Notes: generated from the letters alone by a model not told the origin. DNA of 64,000 bases from Brachycybe producta (GCA_036925085.1 JAUPFP010000023.1:2690278-2754277); one strand, 5' to 3'. Positions 9,301 through 17,624 are shown, counted from the stretch's first letter. Translations and numbers: made by a program.

Positions 9301-11937
9301 TCCAAGGAAACTTCTGATTGCGGTTACATTGTCAGGAACTGGGAAGTTCTTTATGGCGACAACCTTATCTGGATCTGGCCGAATTCCATCAGGCGAGATC
9401 AGGTGTCCCAAATACTTCACTTCTTGGAATCCAAAGAAGCATTTCATTGGATGCAACTTCAGGTTTGCTGTCCTCAGCAGGTCCAAGATAGTTCTCAGTC
9501 TTTCCAAAAATTCTTCGAACGTTCTTCCAAACACTACGATGTCGTCAAGGTAGACAAGGCACGTTTCCCATTTGTGCCCGGCGAGTAGGATGTCCAATGC
9601 ACGTTGCATAGTGGCAGGAGCGTTTCGGAGTCCGAAAGGCATTCTTACGAACTCGAACAATCCTCGATGAGATGTAAATGCGGTCTTCTCGATGTCGCTT
9701 TCTTCCATCTCGAACTGCCAGTATCCACTCTTCATATCCAGCGTTGCGAAGTAGCATGCTCCTCTCATGGAGTCTAATGCATCATCAATCCTCGGTAATG
9801 GATAAGTGTCTGCCTTTGTAATCGCGTTCAACTTCCGATAATCTACACAGAAACGGTAGGAGCCATCCTTCTTCTTTACAAGGACGATGGGCGATGCATA
9901 CGGCGATTTCGATGGCCTTACAACCCCAGATTTCTTCATCTCCTCTAGCGTCTCATCAATTACGATGCGTTCCCCAGGCCCGCATCTTCGTAACGTGTCT
10001 CGAACAGGTAGATTATCTCCAGTTTCGATCTTGTGTTTGGTCAGATTCGTAGCTCCCAGGTCCTTAGATGAAAAGGCGAAGATCGGTTGGAACTCCTTCA
10101 GTAGGATCGTCAACTCTTCTCTTTGATCATCTGTCAGTTCAGGACCAAGTTGAATTTCTCTTTCAAAATCAACGGGTGCTTCTCCGATGTCTCTAAAGTT
10201 TTCCTCCTCGGAAACTTTGCAGGCTTGCTCTTCTTCTAGTTCTTCTAGAAGTTCGAAGTGTCCAATAGTCTCGCGGTCTCCAATCCCCACGGACTCCAGT
10301 GTGGTATTCAGGAGTTGGACTTCCAGTTGTGATGTTCCATTCCCTTGTAGCACACTGCTGGCCACAACGATGCCTTTTCGATTAAAGAGACTATCGTTCG
10401 TTTCAATCATGAGTACTTCGTTTTCCTCAATGATCCGCCCTGCAGCTACTTTGAGGTTCAAAGCCTGGCCCGGATTTAACGTAATCCTTCCTTGGGCTTT
10501 TACGCAGCTTTCCTCTCTAGCTTTTATGGCATAGGAGTTATCCAGATGGCTATTCTGAGCACATCCCTCCTCTTTTAACTCTTTGAAGAAATTCCAGGGA
10601 AGGCTACTACGCGCACTTCCTTTCTTCAACAATTCTCGTGTTCCTTCGTAGAACATCTCATTAGCAAAGTAGATCTTGGAGGTCTTCATGGAAATGATGA
10701 GATCAAACGCAGCTCCCAGGTCTCTCCCCAGCAGTGCTTCTCGTTTTCCATCTATGATGAGCATCCTTGCCGTTACTTGCTTTCCGTTCAACTCGAACGT
10801 TGGCCACAACTGACCAAGTACCTTAATCGGTACCCCTCCTACTGCGCCTAATGCAGGTGCGTTCCGGATTGGTCCATATCGAAGTCCGTACTCTTTGGCC
10901 ATTGTGCCTGACAAGATAGTGAACCCAGTTCCGCTATCCGCCAAAAATCTAACTGGTGTGCCGTCAACCTGAATGGTAATCTTGGCAACACTCTCATCGG
11001 GCGTAGTATCTCCTACCTCGATGAGTTCGCATGAGGTGAGTAGGCTGTCTACAGTGATTTCGACACTCTTTCGACAACAAGCCCTACTCCTCAATAAATC
11101 TCCAACTTCAACGGATTCAATAACTTCGCTGTTCGCAGGGATCCTGCTGGTATCATCTCCTCTACCGATAGCTGCATTTACAATAGCCTTCTTGGATTTC
11201 TTAGCATCAGTTTCGGCCTTGCCCGAGGCAATAACATTGGATGTTACATCTTGAGGGATTTCCTGAGCATCATTGCTTATCCCCGGTATACACGCCGCAG
11301 AATTCTGTTGGGTTCTTCCCTCAATTCCGACTGGCACCGCAGAATTCTGTTGGGTCTCTCCCTCAATTCTGTCTTGATTAACTCCAGTTTCCATGGCTTC
11401 CACAATTCTCTTTGCTTCCTCCAAGCTATTCGCGTAAACTACCATAGCTTTCGTAGGTGACCAGATGATGGGTTCCGGAAATATCTCCTCGATGATTTCT
11501 CCCCTTCGACCAGTATCCTTTCGCAGCTTCTTATATTTTCGTGAATTCCGTTGTCGTTTTCCATTCGTAATGCCGACTAACAACTCCGACGATTGCTCAG
11601 GGAGTCCTTGAGTGTCCAAATCACATGGTCTCTTCGGTGCTCCAGCCTTTGGTCTAGTTGTGGTGACATTCGAAATGCCGACTAACAACTCCGACGATTG
11701 CTCAGGGAGTCCTTGAGTGTCCAAATCGCATGGTCTCTTCGGTGCTCCAGCATTCCGTCTAGTTTTAGTGACATTGGTAGCTTCGCTCACGCCCCTATTC
11801 CCCCCCAACAAAGCTTTATCCACAATGTTTCGGGAATTGGCGATCGCTGTTTCGTTTCGATTTTGTCGTTTTCCAGAGGGTTTTCCGTTCTTAAAGGGCG
11901 GTAGGCCCCTCTTTACTGCCACCCTTTCTAGTTTAAA
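4219..11937 (-). CDS. pol: Pol polyprotein with a ~1080-residue C-terminal extension
   Basis: This frame opens right after a TGA at 11938-11940, has no ATG at its head, and is entered by -1 frameshifting from gag. Counting residue 1 at 11922, the aspartic protease motif DSGTG lies near 328. Reverse transcriptase runs about 630-810 (VDYRKLN, MPFGLRNAP, YLDD near 793). RNase H is about 930-1055, and integrase about 1137-1375 has an HHCC zinc site and catalytic D, D, E near 1221, 1282 and 1316. A GPY/F-like segment ends near 1485. An in-frame extension to residue 2567 follows. It has a Cys cluster (CCGHCRC), an acidic stretch, a signal-like hydrophobic segment near 1721-1736, a second near 1791-1804 followed by a basic run, a 711-residue part starting at an internal Met (residue 1857), and a third hydrophobic segment near 2440-2460. 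I do not recognise the extension. The N-terminal part contains a 35-residue tandem duplication. Confidence 0.95.
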   Translation of the reverse strand, partial: FKLERVAVKRGLPPFKNGKPSGKRQNRNETAIANSRNIVDKALLGGNRGVSEATNVTKTRRNAGAPKRPCDLDTQGLPEQSSELLVGISNVTTTRPKAGAPKRPCDLDTQGLPEQSSELLVGITNGKRQRNSRKYKKLRKDTGRRGEIIEEIFPEPIIWSPTKAMVVYANSLEEAKRIVEAMETGVNQDRIEGETQQNSAVPVGIEGRTQQNSAACIPGISNDAQEIPQDVTSNVIASGKAETDAKKSKKAIVNAAIGRGDDTSRIPANSEVIESVEVGDLLRSRACCRKSVEITVDSLLTSCELIEVGDTTPDESVAKITIQVDGTPVRFLADSGTGFTILSGTMAKEYGLRYGPIRNAPALGAVGGVPIKVLGQLWPTFELNGKQVTARMLIIDGKREALLGRDLGAAFDLIISMKTSKIYFANEMFYEGTRELLKKGSARSSLPWNFFKELKEEGCAQNSHLDNSYAIKAREESCVKAQGRITLNPGQALNLKVAAGRIIEENEVLMIETNDSLFNRKGIVVASSVLQGNGTSQLEVQLLNTTLESVGIGDRETIGHFELLEELEEEQACKVSEEENFRDIGEAPVDFEREIQLGPELTDDQREELTILLKEFQPIFAFSSKDLGATNLTKHKIETGDNLPVRDTLRRCGPGERIVIDETLEEMKKSGVVRPSKSPYASPIVLVKKKDGSYRFCVDYRKLNAITKADTYPLPRIDDALDSMRGACYFATLDMKSGYWQFEMEESDIEKTAFTSHRGLFEFVRMPFGLRNAPATMQRALDILLAGHKWETCLVYLDDIVVFGRTFEEFLERLRTILDLLRTANLKLHPMKCFFGFQEVKYLGHLISPDGIRPDPDKVVAIKNFPVPDNVTAIRSFLGLAGYYRKHVPGFANIAKPMSDLTGKDIPFEWSVDCENAFRTLKNMLSKSPLVAVYDPKAAIFMHTDACGYGIGAMLYQKSEDKRRKEIIGSVSRVLRDAEKNYSTTDKECLAVIYGVTKFRPYLFQKPFTIVTDHHALCYMKTAARLEGRLGRWQLLMQEYDYKIIYKEGKLHVEADCLSRYPAGVPVNWKAIPEAEDLDDSVIFNVTLQWDWKVEQKLDPEILKIREELRSQPESPLHKLFCDYDNKLFACVFHGSSVPTLVNVVPKHLIPEVMRLCHDEPDAGHEGQTKTWNRARQRFYWNNMKHDIFEYVRSCEICQLHKLGTEKPEGFLQEMPIGKPCDCWGMDFIGPLVPSVGGNKHILLAVDYATRYCVAKAVKSTTALIVMNFLAKDVKRIFGIPEKLISDRGTPFVAKNTQEFLEINKIEHETTTAYHPQSNGLAERTNKSIIQTMKKYLTPAKNQTDWATKLDEVLESYNSSVHSSTKFTPYRLMFGREPRTKVDTLVPERPVIVDNEAGNLVDVRQQAEERQEEELRTARTNLKAAHDRRKKYYDQRHKKPYEYQIGQKVLVRDMRIRPGQNKKFLTKWRQGYTIVSKVSDTVYRLSYENRAGRLVEDSVNVANLRPLYETYQKDGPNVPTTGDTLESMGNSSPEESESEPVKEKEMTAFVKKKNLPSRKKRCCGHCRCQNAWIESSEDEEEIEIITKAIRKHSDRNVEIRRKMAADDNQQQFSYLPSEDAMKFTREYGNKTNFTMETIGFVEEISEIPGETMKIDEKDVNSPMEFQMEVKNAEVIDATTKINDDIDASDATDGNDVPNEEVNRERSMTLPSIEETRGRRDTLSEMSTSLAPLWIRVLLFIFFTTDSCAHVLYTCTGTIFWHLYDIKADYTVISHILESYNCIVDKLEKFYCLIWKNIESLFLIVPIGIVIVRNYDWTKRKEDLRQGNGSKRVRRSQKKNVHFGLRKSNSFSLSSLLKRSITMQSPLENLYEEVTTTRQGWGHGVRGPTLQGRAHKRGRYFDQREEARPSSIVPIPGGSKLIFDAAAVALEKEIADGLWTCEAAPKMTKRQEAEQKAKILPGVIGAGQPNFYQAIKPGEFAPGGAEPRGWGKEGNPDDTSEWTPADWERHSRRNRPPVPHRSVNEIWNEKGEYVRKSTALRKAERAYMELVEPVAASVKTAVPSLKRPAPLVSPPVAETAPTEVALRKKNKPSRRHREAKRRREEGLTESAVAHLNQRTIKIDEAEVMMISVSQEVPKKLQGNNDEDNDVLYIDEEGMDLLEPEVAEPEAARTYVQLKTTNKSVDSPTTDPRAKYQEQLHQLVDLAVAYHQQGLSLMNNVYETNDGERVILYDSRIWGEETTLRSKVRDSGLPEDLLVRGVRRWRQPRPLVEQNRPSRGLRTKLRSEVKSFFCKAPNNAITLRDICPRTEGHLYKDDVVISSEMEAARSEVEAPGCPRASTTLPEATEAVGIETKAKNESTKAMGAVPKRRPVKERLGLPLGAPTESLKVPDGKPITKPHRSTREDETILNNLFVQWQRKRTPRRHLYLGLFESNETPPRNSLPADTEVFIVVLVVRALSLILVINNRLDKTTVHYYDDVFHLEQNDDEIRRWMRQFFRWDQDRPIRIVRNPIRRPSLHDDRPYLMFDEATSHAEGRRSHRYYKGSAGAAEFLEMELRRGPESPAIGWADQTY
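6364..6395 (-). promoter_or_regulatory. Candidate 3' splice acceptor for ORF3
   Basis: Sense-strand pyrimidine tract with AG at 6366-6365, 10 nt before an ATG in the context ATCACCATGC. No donor has been shown. The call rests on layout alone. Confidence 0.35.
11570..11779 (-). repeat. 105-bp in-frame tandem duplication in the Pol N-terminus
   Basis: Two units of 105 bp (starts 11570 and 11675) differ by only a few bases and encode a 35-residue repeat containing GAPKRPCDLDTQGLPEQSSE. A similar shorter in-frame duplication, sharing GCAGAATTCTGTTGGG, lies at about 11298-11380. Both sit before the protease, in a part that tolerates length change. Confidence 0.85.
11871..11937 (-). promoter_or_regulatory. 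-1 ribosomal frameshift signal between gag and pol
   Basis: On the sense strand, gag reads GAT TTA AAC TAG, so the last T of GAT starts the heptamer T TTA AAC (11937-11931), the canonical slippery site U UUA AAC in the zero frame. Slipping back one base gives TTT AAA CTA GAA, which is exactly the Pol frame. Directly after the stop, AAAGGGTGG (11927-11919) can pair with CCGCCCTTT (11901-11893), with one G-U pair. In its loop, AGAGGG (11912-11907) can pair with CCCTCT (11880-11875), giving an H-type pseudoknot. The spacer from heptamer to the GGG of stem 1 is 6 nt, within the usual range. Confidence 0.88.
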
Positions 11938-13622
11938 TCAGCCGGGTTTTCCTCTCGCAGGAACTTCTTCTGCCCGTTCTCGCTGACGACAAAATACTGC
12001 TGGCCATTTTTTCCAGTGGCCATTCCATGTTGAACAAGTCCAACGGTTCCATCCGCAACTACTTTCTTTGGGCAGTTTCTTGAAAAGTGACCCTTCTCGT
12101 GACAGTGATAACACTCTACTGTACTGAGATCTTTCAGGGTTTTACTTCCATCTTGCGTTTGCTGACCATTGTAGTTCTTCTTCTGCGGATATCTTTGGTT
12201 CCATTTACGACCTTGTTGCTGATTCGAGTTCTGGTTGGTCTTCTGTTGCGCTTGGTTATTTGAATTTGATGGAGTCGAGTTGTTCGTTGGGTCCGCTTGA
12301 TCTTGAGTAACAACCGCGTAAGAACGTCCTCCGTCCATTACTGCTTGCGTCTGTTTGGCATTTTGGCGTTGGTTATTCTTCTGTGGACCCTTGGAGACCT
12401 GGGTCGTCGTTTGTTGACCCATCGTTCCTTCCGGTATCCATAACCCATCAGCCATCAAAACTTCCTCGGTATCCTTGATATATGTCGTGTACAGCTTCAG
12501 ATTGCCATTCGGTGCATTCTGTGTAGCATTACGTATAATCGGATGAAGTTTCTGCCGAAATTCCACAATCCGGTATTTGTCGGTTACCCCCGGTAACACT
12601 TTTCTACTCAAGTCAAGGTAGCGACCCAAAAACTGATTGGTGTCCTCTCCTTTCCTTTGGAGCATGGTATCCAACCTCAGCTTCAGTTGCACTAACTCGT
12701 CTCGACGTCCAAATCTTTCAATTAACTCGCTCCGTATGAAGTCCCACGTGGTCTTTCCTCGATTTTCTTTGTAGAAATTGGATAACCAACGTACTACGTC
12801 CCCTTCTACCGCCTTACGTAGGTAGTAGGTCTTGTGGACGTTGCTCCAGTCCTCCAGATCTGCGATACTCTCGTAGTCCTCCAGAAAGGTGTATACAGAC
12901 GTCAATCCTTTGAAGGTCTCCAGATTCCGGAGTGGGTGAAGACTCTTGTACTTCCCATCCAGCTCCTCACAGGTCCGATGACGATTGCAAATTGGATTTC
13001 CTTCCAGCTCTTCTACGCTGGGATCCTCACTTGTTAGGCTTTCATCCTCTAGCTGGTCCGGGTTCTCTCTCCGTAGAATAGGAGTCTCAGGTAGGCGACC
13101 TCTCTGGGTCCCTCCACTCTTCTTCAACATGAGCGGCGTCTGGAATACATTAACCTGCCTTAGGTTTTCAGCGTGGGCCGACGAGGGCTCCCCTTCAGTG
13201 TCCAATCCAGGAATCACTGTATGACGCTGCGATTCAGCGTGGGCCGACGAGGGCTCCACTCCGGTATCCACTTCTCGGACTACCGTATGACGCTGAACTG
13301 TACTTACACCACGCCCGCTCCGGAGTAACATCGATCCTGATGGTTGCTGGGCTTCGAACCAGGCCATCAGTCTCTCCCGTCTTTCAGCACTTAGATTTTG
13401 AAGGATACCTTCAAGTGGATCTTCTCCATCCATTTGGTTTGTATCGTCCTTCTCCCGTGTCTTCGACTTCGATTTCGGTCTGCCTTTTTTTCCTTTACCA
13501 CCTGGTGTAACTCCGACATCATTGGTATTCTCTACTGGATCTGTAGTGAGGTACCCCGCACCTCCACCATTTTGTAACATCCCCGTTTCCGTAGGGTTAG
13601 TAGAGAGATCTCTGCTAGCCAT
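11928..13622 (-). CDS. gag: Gag polyprotein
   Basis: The ORF has 564 codons, ending in TAG at 11930-11928 where the frameshift signal lies. The N-terminal third is hydrophilic and includes a short internal duplication ending EPSSAHAE. Residues about 225-390 have the helical, Trp- and Arg-containing pattern of a retrotransposon capsid. A Gln/Asn-rich linker and one CCHC zinc knuckle (CYHC, EKGH, SRNC near 504-517) for RNA binding follow. Gag packages the element's RNA into particles. The first ATG (13622) and the second (15 codons later) both lie inside the 5' LTR, and the frame runs straight through the LTR end and the primer binding site. The next Met is near residue 65, and if translation starts there the product is shorter. 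Confidence 0.93.
   Translation of the reverse strand: MASRDLSTNPTETGMLQNGGGAGYLTTDPVENTNDVGVTPGGKGKKGRPKSKSKTREKDDTNQMDGEDPLEGILQNLSAERRERLMAWFEAQQPSGSMLLRSGRGVSTVQRHTVVREVDTGVEPSSAHAESQRHTVIPGLDTEGEPSSAHAENLRQVNVFQTPLMLKKSGGTQRGRLPETPILRRENPDQLEDESLTSEDPSVEELEGNPICNRHRTCEELDGKYKSLHPLRNLETFKGLTSVYTFLEDYESIADLEDWSNVHKTYYLRKAVEGDVVRWLSNFYKENRGKTTWDFIRSELIERFGRRDELVQLKLRLDTMLQRKGEDTNQFLGRYLDLSRKVLPGVTDKYRIVEFRQKLHPIIRNATQNAPNGNLKLYTTYIKDTEEVLMADGLWIPEGTMGQQTTTQVSKGPQKNNQRQNAKQTQAVMDGGRSYAVVTQDQADPTNNSTPSNSNNQAQQKTNQNSNQQQGRKWNQRYPQKKNYNGQQTQDGSKTLKDLSTVECYHCHEKGHFSRNCPKKVVADGTVGLVQHGMATGKNGQQYFVVSENGQKKFLREENPADLN
13552..13569 (-). promoter_or_regulatory. tRNA primer binding site
   Basis: Three bases inside the 5' LTR the sense strand reads TGGTGGAGGTGCGGGG. 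TGG at the start complements a tRNA CCA end, and the rest complements an acceptor stem of the form GCACCTCCA. I cannot name the tRNA from memory. Confidence 0.65.
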
Positions 13623-14420
13623 CTAGAAGTGTCGAATGGATGTTGATGATTAAGTCTTTCGGTCTATTGGCTCCTGTGTTGCTACTTAACCACCAGGGAC
13701 ACAAGGGTCGGTACCTCAGGAGACCTGTGGTAGAGAATATTGTAGAGATGTCGTCTTACACTCGGCTGCTGGAGACTTCGTTGTCCGGTGGAAACATCGG
13801 CTACGTGGCGGCTATAATCCTAAGTCCCACTCCCATAAAATGACTGAGTCCACACATTGAATTCGTATGATGAAAATGCTCTTTTATTCAATAAACAGAG
13901 AGTCCTGTAGATTGAGAGATATCGCATCGGTCTTAAGCATAAAGACGGTCTGTCCGATCTGCCTGATCTATCCGATCTGTCCTCTCAATCTACAACCTCT
14001 TGTATTTATACTCAAAATACAATACAAACATCTGATTATGATAACAAAGGCTCCAGGTGTGTCCAAGTCTCTTGGACACACTCGGACCTAGAAGTGAACT
14101 ATCACTTGACAAGAAAACGAAAACATCTATAAGATGTATAAATTATAACAATACAGAAGGATGTACGATCATCCTCCTATTAACAATTTGTAAAGATTCT
14201 CACGTCCAAAAGTTCTGCATCGATGGTTCTTCTAGGATCCATCCTATTAACCATCGATGTAGTACTTTTGGGCTATTCTTCTCATCTTGGAGGGCAGGGA
14301 GTCATCGTCGTAATGACCTCCCGGCCACCCCCAAGCATGAGGTGAGAACCTTTCATCGATACAACTTGATTACAGGGTGTCTACAAAAACGGACGAATTC
14401 TAAACGGTGAATTCGTTACA
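13573..14420 (-). repeat. 5' LTR of the Gypsy element
   Basis: 848 bp, matching 2943-3790. As the 5' copy it should hold the active promoter: a TATAAATA box on the minus strand at about 14003-14010, with the AATAAA about 120 nt downstream. Its inner end carries the gag start codon. Confidence 0.95.
14001..14010 (-). promoter_or_regulatory. TATA box of the element's promoter
   Basis: TATAAATACA on the minus strand inside the 5' LTR, the expected U3 position upstream of the shared poly(A) signal. Confidence 0.6.
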
Positions 14421-14484
14421 TAAAGATGGTGAATAAGTGAAATGTTAGAGATTTTAAGAAAATGTAAACTTTTTAAGTTGGTTT

Positions 14485-14800
14485 TGAATTGTAAACGCCA
14501 CTCTTAAACACTGGTTATTCTGTCTTTCATGAGCATACAAAGAAACTTGAAAAAGTGTTTTAGAAACTAGAAGGGTAGTTCAATCACATATGAATTATTT
14601 CATGTTTATATGTTATTTTAAATAAGCCCGTTATGTGACTCAACTTTAAACAGACAATATTTTTTATTTTTTGTCTATAAAAAGTTTATTTTGAAAGATA
14701 TCAAACATGAAAATACTATATTGTGATTCAGTGATTCATCTACCGTTTTAGTTTCTGACAAACTTTCAGTTCCTTTTTTTAGTGCTGTTTCTAAAACATA
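14485..14800. repeat. Foldback repeat, family A, copy 2
   Basis: It shows GTGTTTTAGAAACTAG, GGGTAGTTCAATCAC, GTTTATTTTGAAAGATATC and the decayed inverted right arm (CTACCGTTTTAGTTTCTGAC). It lies 65 bp from the right end of the retrotransposon. Confidence 0.7.
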
Positions 14801-15710
14801 ATACAGTAGAACGTCGATTATCGGAACTAATGTCGGACATGCATAGTTCCGATAATCAAAAGTTGATATAATCAAACTCCCATTAAAAAAAGTGGAGAAA
14901 AGTAAGAAAAAACGGACAGCAAAGGAAATTGTTTGTTTCCATATGTAGTATTTTCCATTTTCCGATAATCAACGTTCTGATAATCGACGCTCTAACTGTA
15001 ACTAGAGTTTGAAAAACAGCTGTTCATAAAGCATAAAATTTTTATTATTTTATTATTCTTTTTGTGTTTTTTTTTGTTCAGTTAAAATGAAATATAAAAA
15101 AGGTTTCATCGAAAGTCTGTGAAAAGTTTTTGTTTCTTCTGAAAATCATGAAGTTTGTTATTGGGCTCCACATTTTTTATAAAAAGTTTAGAAAGTCTTG
15201 AATTTGTGAGTTTTTTATTATTTTAGAAAAAAATATATATATAGTAGAAAGATTCGAGAAAACAATTGAAGTGTTGTTTTTTTTTAATTCCTGTTGCTCA
15301 ACTAAAAAAAAATAATAAATTAATCCAAAACTAATGAGTTTTGTATTATTTCAAATTTGCTTGCTGTTTTCTCTAATTGCAAATTCACAGTTGTTGATTT
15401 CCTCTTCCTTATTGTAATGTAATTATTGTCAGATGTTTTTAGGTTTCAAAAGAGTGACAGCAAGACAATTTTAATTAATTTTCAATAACATTAATATATA
15501 TACATTATATGATGGTTTCTGAATTTCTTTTAAAAAAAATCAAGTTATCTTTTATTGTTTTATTTTTATTTATTCTAGACTTATTCAAGTGAAAGTAATT
15601 CATTCATTGTAATTCAGCACTATTTAAACCTCGTGATTATTTCGTAAAATGGTCATTTTGCAGAATAATTTGGATTGAAATCTTAATTTTCTTTTTTATT
15701 AATATTACAG
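14801..15710. other. AT-rich region upstream of NPF
   Basis: No exon is visible. A broken inverted pair (TTCCGATAATC-type words at about 14818-14860 and 14960-14990) marks an old repeat. The stretch probably includes the NPF promoter, but I see no convincing core element. Confidence 0.4.
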
Positions 15711-15729
15711 ATAAATTCTACTATCTCAG
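15711..15729 (+). other. NPF: Possible 19-nt non-coding exon of NPF
   Basis: The segment is flanked by ATTACAG on the left and GTAACT on the right, giving a perfect acceptor and donor around 19 bases ending CTCAG. It lies 81 bp before the acceptor that precedes the NPF start codon. It is plausible as a 5' UTR micro-exon, but an intron-internal coincidence is possible. Confidence 0.35.
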
Positions 15730-15815
15730 GTAACTAACTATTATTATTACTGATTTTTTTTATTTCATTTAATTTTGTTTATTATTATTTTTATTTTTTA
15801 AATAATTTAGTTAAA

Positions 15816-16743
15816 ATGAAGATATTTCAGGTGTGCCTTGTGATGGCCTTTTTAACTGTATTTTTGATTGATTTTGTTGGTGCCACTGAAGATTTGGACA
15901 TTGCCTTAATTCCTCCAGCACCTCCTGTATTTCAAAGTCCAGAAGAACTTCGAGCCTATCTTGATGTTTTAAATGAATATTATGCTAATAGAGGCAGACC
16001 AAGGTAAAAACTTTTAAATGAAGGGGAAGTAACATTTTTTTTTAGAAGTTTGCTTAGTCATTTTAACCATTTATGTACGCTCGTATTTAGGCTAAAGCCT
16101 AAGCTTAGCACTTCAACTTTTGAAATTGTGTTTCAATAGAGAAAACCCTGTTTTATCGAGGACCCTTGAAAATGGGTTTGCCATGTTAAAATCTTGTTTT
16201 CTTATTGAATTGTTTTTCAGGAGTACCTTTTAAAAAGATTTAAGAATGTATTTGAAAGTCGAAGTGTAAAGGAATTGAGTTGTTTTATTATTTTCATAAT
16301 GACAAGCTTTGAAAATTAAACTTTTTATGGCAAAAAAAATTCTATTTTTGTTTATTTTTCTTGACTGTTTAGCAACAAACAAATCCATTTAAATTAAAAT
16401 CGTCATTTTCAAATTGTCATAAAAAGAGTATTTTGAAAGATTTCATTATAAAAATGCTATACTCATCATTTTATTTTACTCTTGAATTTTCAGTTATAAT
16501 TGGAAGTTGTTTTAAAATATGCTTTTAAAAACCAAAATACTTGAATTCTCCCAATTTTGTCTTAAGCGAAATTCACAAGAAAATACTAATGTATTTTTAT
16601 AATTAATAATTTTTTTTTTCATAAAATTTTAATAATTAAATAATTGAATTTTTAATAGGTTTGGAAGAAGTCAGTTCAAACATAAAGATGTTACTTCGGG
16701 ATATCCAGACAAGTATGAGAATTACATTTTAAAGCTTGATTGA
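15816..16743 (+). CDS. NPF: Neuropeptide F precursor (two coding exons)
   Basis: Coding exons are 15816-16003 and 16659-16743, giving 90 residues. The first about 23 residues form a signal peptide (hydrophobic core LVMAFLTVFLIDFVG). The mature peptide follows (about 40 residues, with PPAPPVF, then a helix with ELRAYLDVLNEYY, ending GRPRF), then G as amide donor, R as the cleavage site, and a C-terminal propeptide of about 25 residues. The intron splits the Arg codon of RPRF (AG/G, phase 2), the position shared by NPY/NPF family genes. NPF is secreted from neurons and gut endocrine cells and acts through a G protein-coupled receptor on feeding and related behaviour. The ATG follows an acceptor by five bases (TTAAAATG), and no other Met is near. 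An AATAAA starts 3 nt after the stop, which would give a very short 3' UTR if used. Confidence 0.95.
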
Positions 16744-16745
16744 AA

Positions 16746-16751
16746 AATAAA
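16746..16751 (+). terminator. Poly(A) signal almost touching the NPF stop codon
   Basis: AATAAA begins two bases after the TGA at 16741-16743. A further signal may lie downstream in this AT-rich DNA. Confidence 0.4.
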
Positions 16752-17620
16752 TTTATTCTCTAGTTTATAGATCGGCAATTGGTTGTATTTCTAGCATGAT
16801 TTCATTTATAAATTTATTTATGTTATCAGTTCATTTATTTAAAAAGTTTTTAATTAATTTATTTAAAAGTTGTTTGTGTTACTAATTTTAAGTTTTTTTA
16901 CTGTTTAACTTAATCTTTAAAGGTTATCAATTAAGTTATTTCACTTATCAGTTAATTTATTAAAAAAAATTGTTTATTAACTTATGTTATTTCTAATTTT
17001 AAGATACTTTAATTACACTAATTTCATTTATAATTTTAATTCAGTTAATTATTTTGGCAAGATGTTGATGATTTTGTGAGCATTTATACATACATATATA
17101 TTGAAAAAAGTTTTCAGTTTAAAAAAAATTAAGTCAATTATTCATAGAAAAAAATTGTGTTCAATTTTATTATTTAGAAATTAAATAAAAATAATCATTT
17201 CAGCAATATCGATAAATTTTAATTATCGATAGCAAATTATTTTGATATATATATATAATCAATACGTAAAATTGGAATTGTATTGTTTCAATTTCGGATC
17301 AATGCATATCAGTTTATCGATCTTGTTTATGTATATTGCAGTGTTGCCAAGTAACGTGAATTATTAGGTTAGTACATAGATTTTATTTAATTTAATGTTC
17401 AATTTAATGAATTATTGAGTAGTCTTAATAAAATAGTATTGAGTTATATAACAGAAATGTTAAAATAATTAACACTTAACCCTAATCGCCTTGTAACTCA
17501 ATAATTTTTAGTTATCTGGTAGAGGTTTGGTTTGGGTGTGTGTAATGTGTTCTATCTGTCATTATATCTGGCTCTATAATTTATATGTTTGTTTGTGTGT
17601 CTTTGGACTCTGGTGTCACG
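16752..17620. other. AT-rich intergenic DNA after NPF
   Basis: Many short TTAATTTATT-like words and a small ATCGATA palindromic patch near 17205-17232 are present. I see no exon and no repeat shared with other parts of the window. Confidence 0.4.
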
Positions 17621-17624
17621 GACC

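Larger units (their letters stand above)
2943..14420 (-). mobile_element. Complete Ty3/Gypsy LTR retrotransposon (11,478 bp)
   Basis: The element is transcribed on the minus strand. It is bounded by two 848-bp LTRs that begin TG and end CA and by a 4-bp target duplication TAAA (2939-2942 and 14421-14424). From 5' to 3' (right to left) it holds the 5' LTR, a primer binding site, gag, a -1 frameshift signal, pol in the order protease, reverse transcriptase, RNase H, integrase (diagnostic of Ty3/Gypsy), a long unknown extension, a non-coding hairpin-rich segment, a polypurine tract and the 3' LTR. I saw no stop or frameshift that breaks gag or pol, and the LTRs match wherever I compared them, so the insertion looks recent and possibly still active. 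It lies between the LRR/FN3 gene and the NPF gene and interrupts no exon. Confidence 0.96.
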
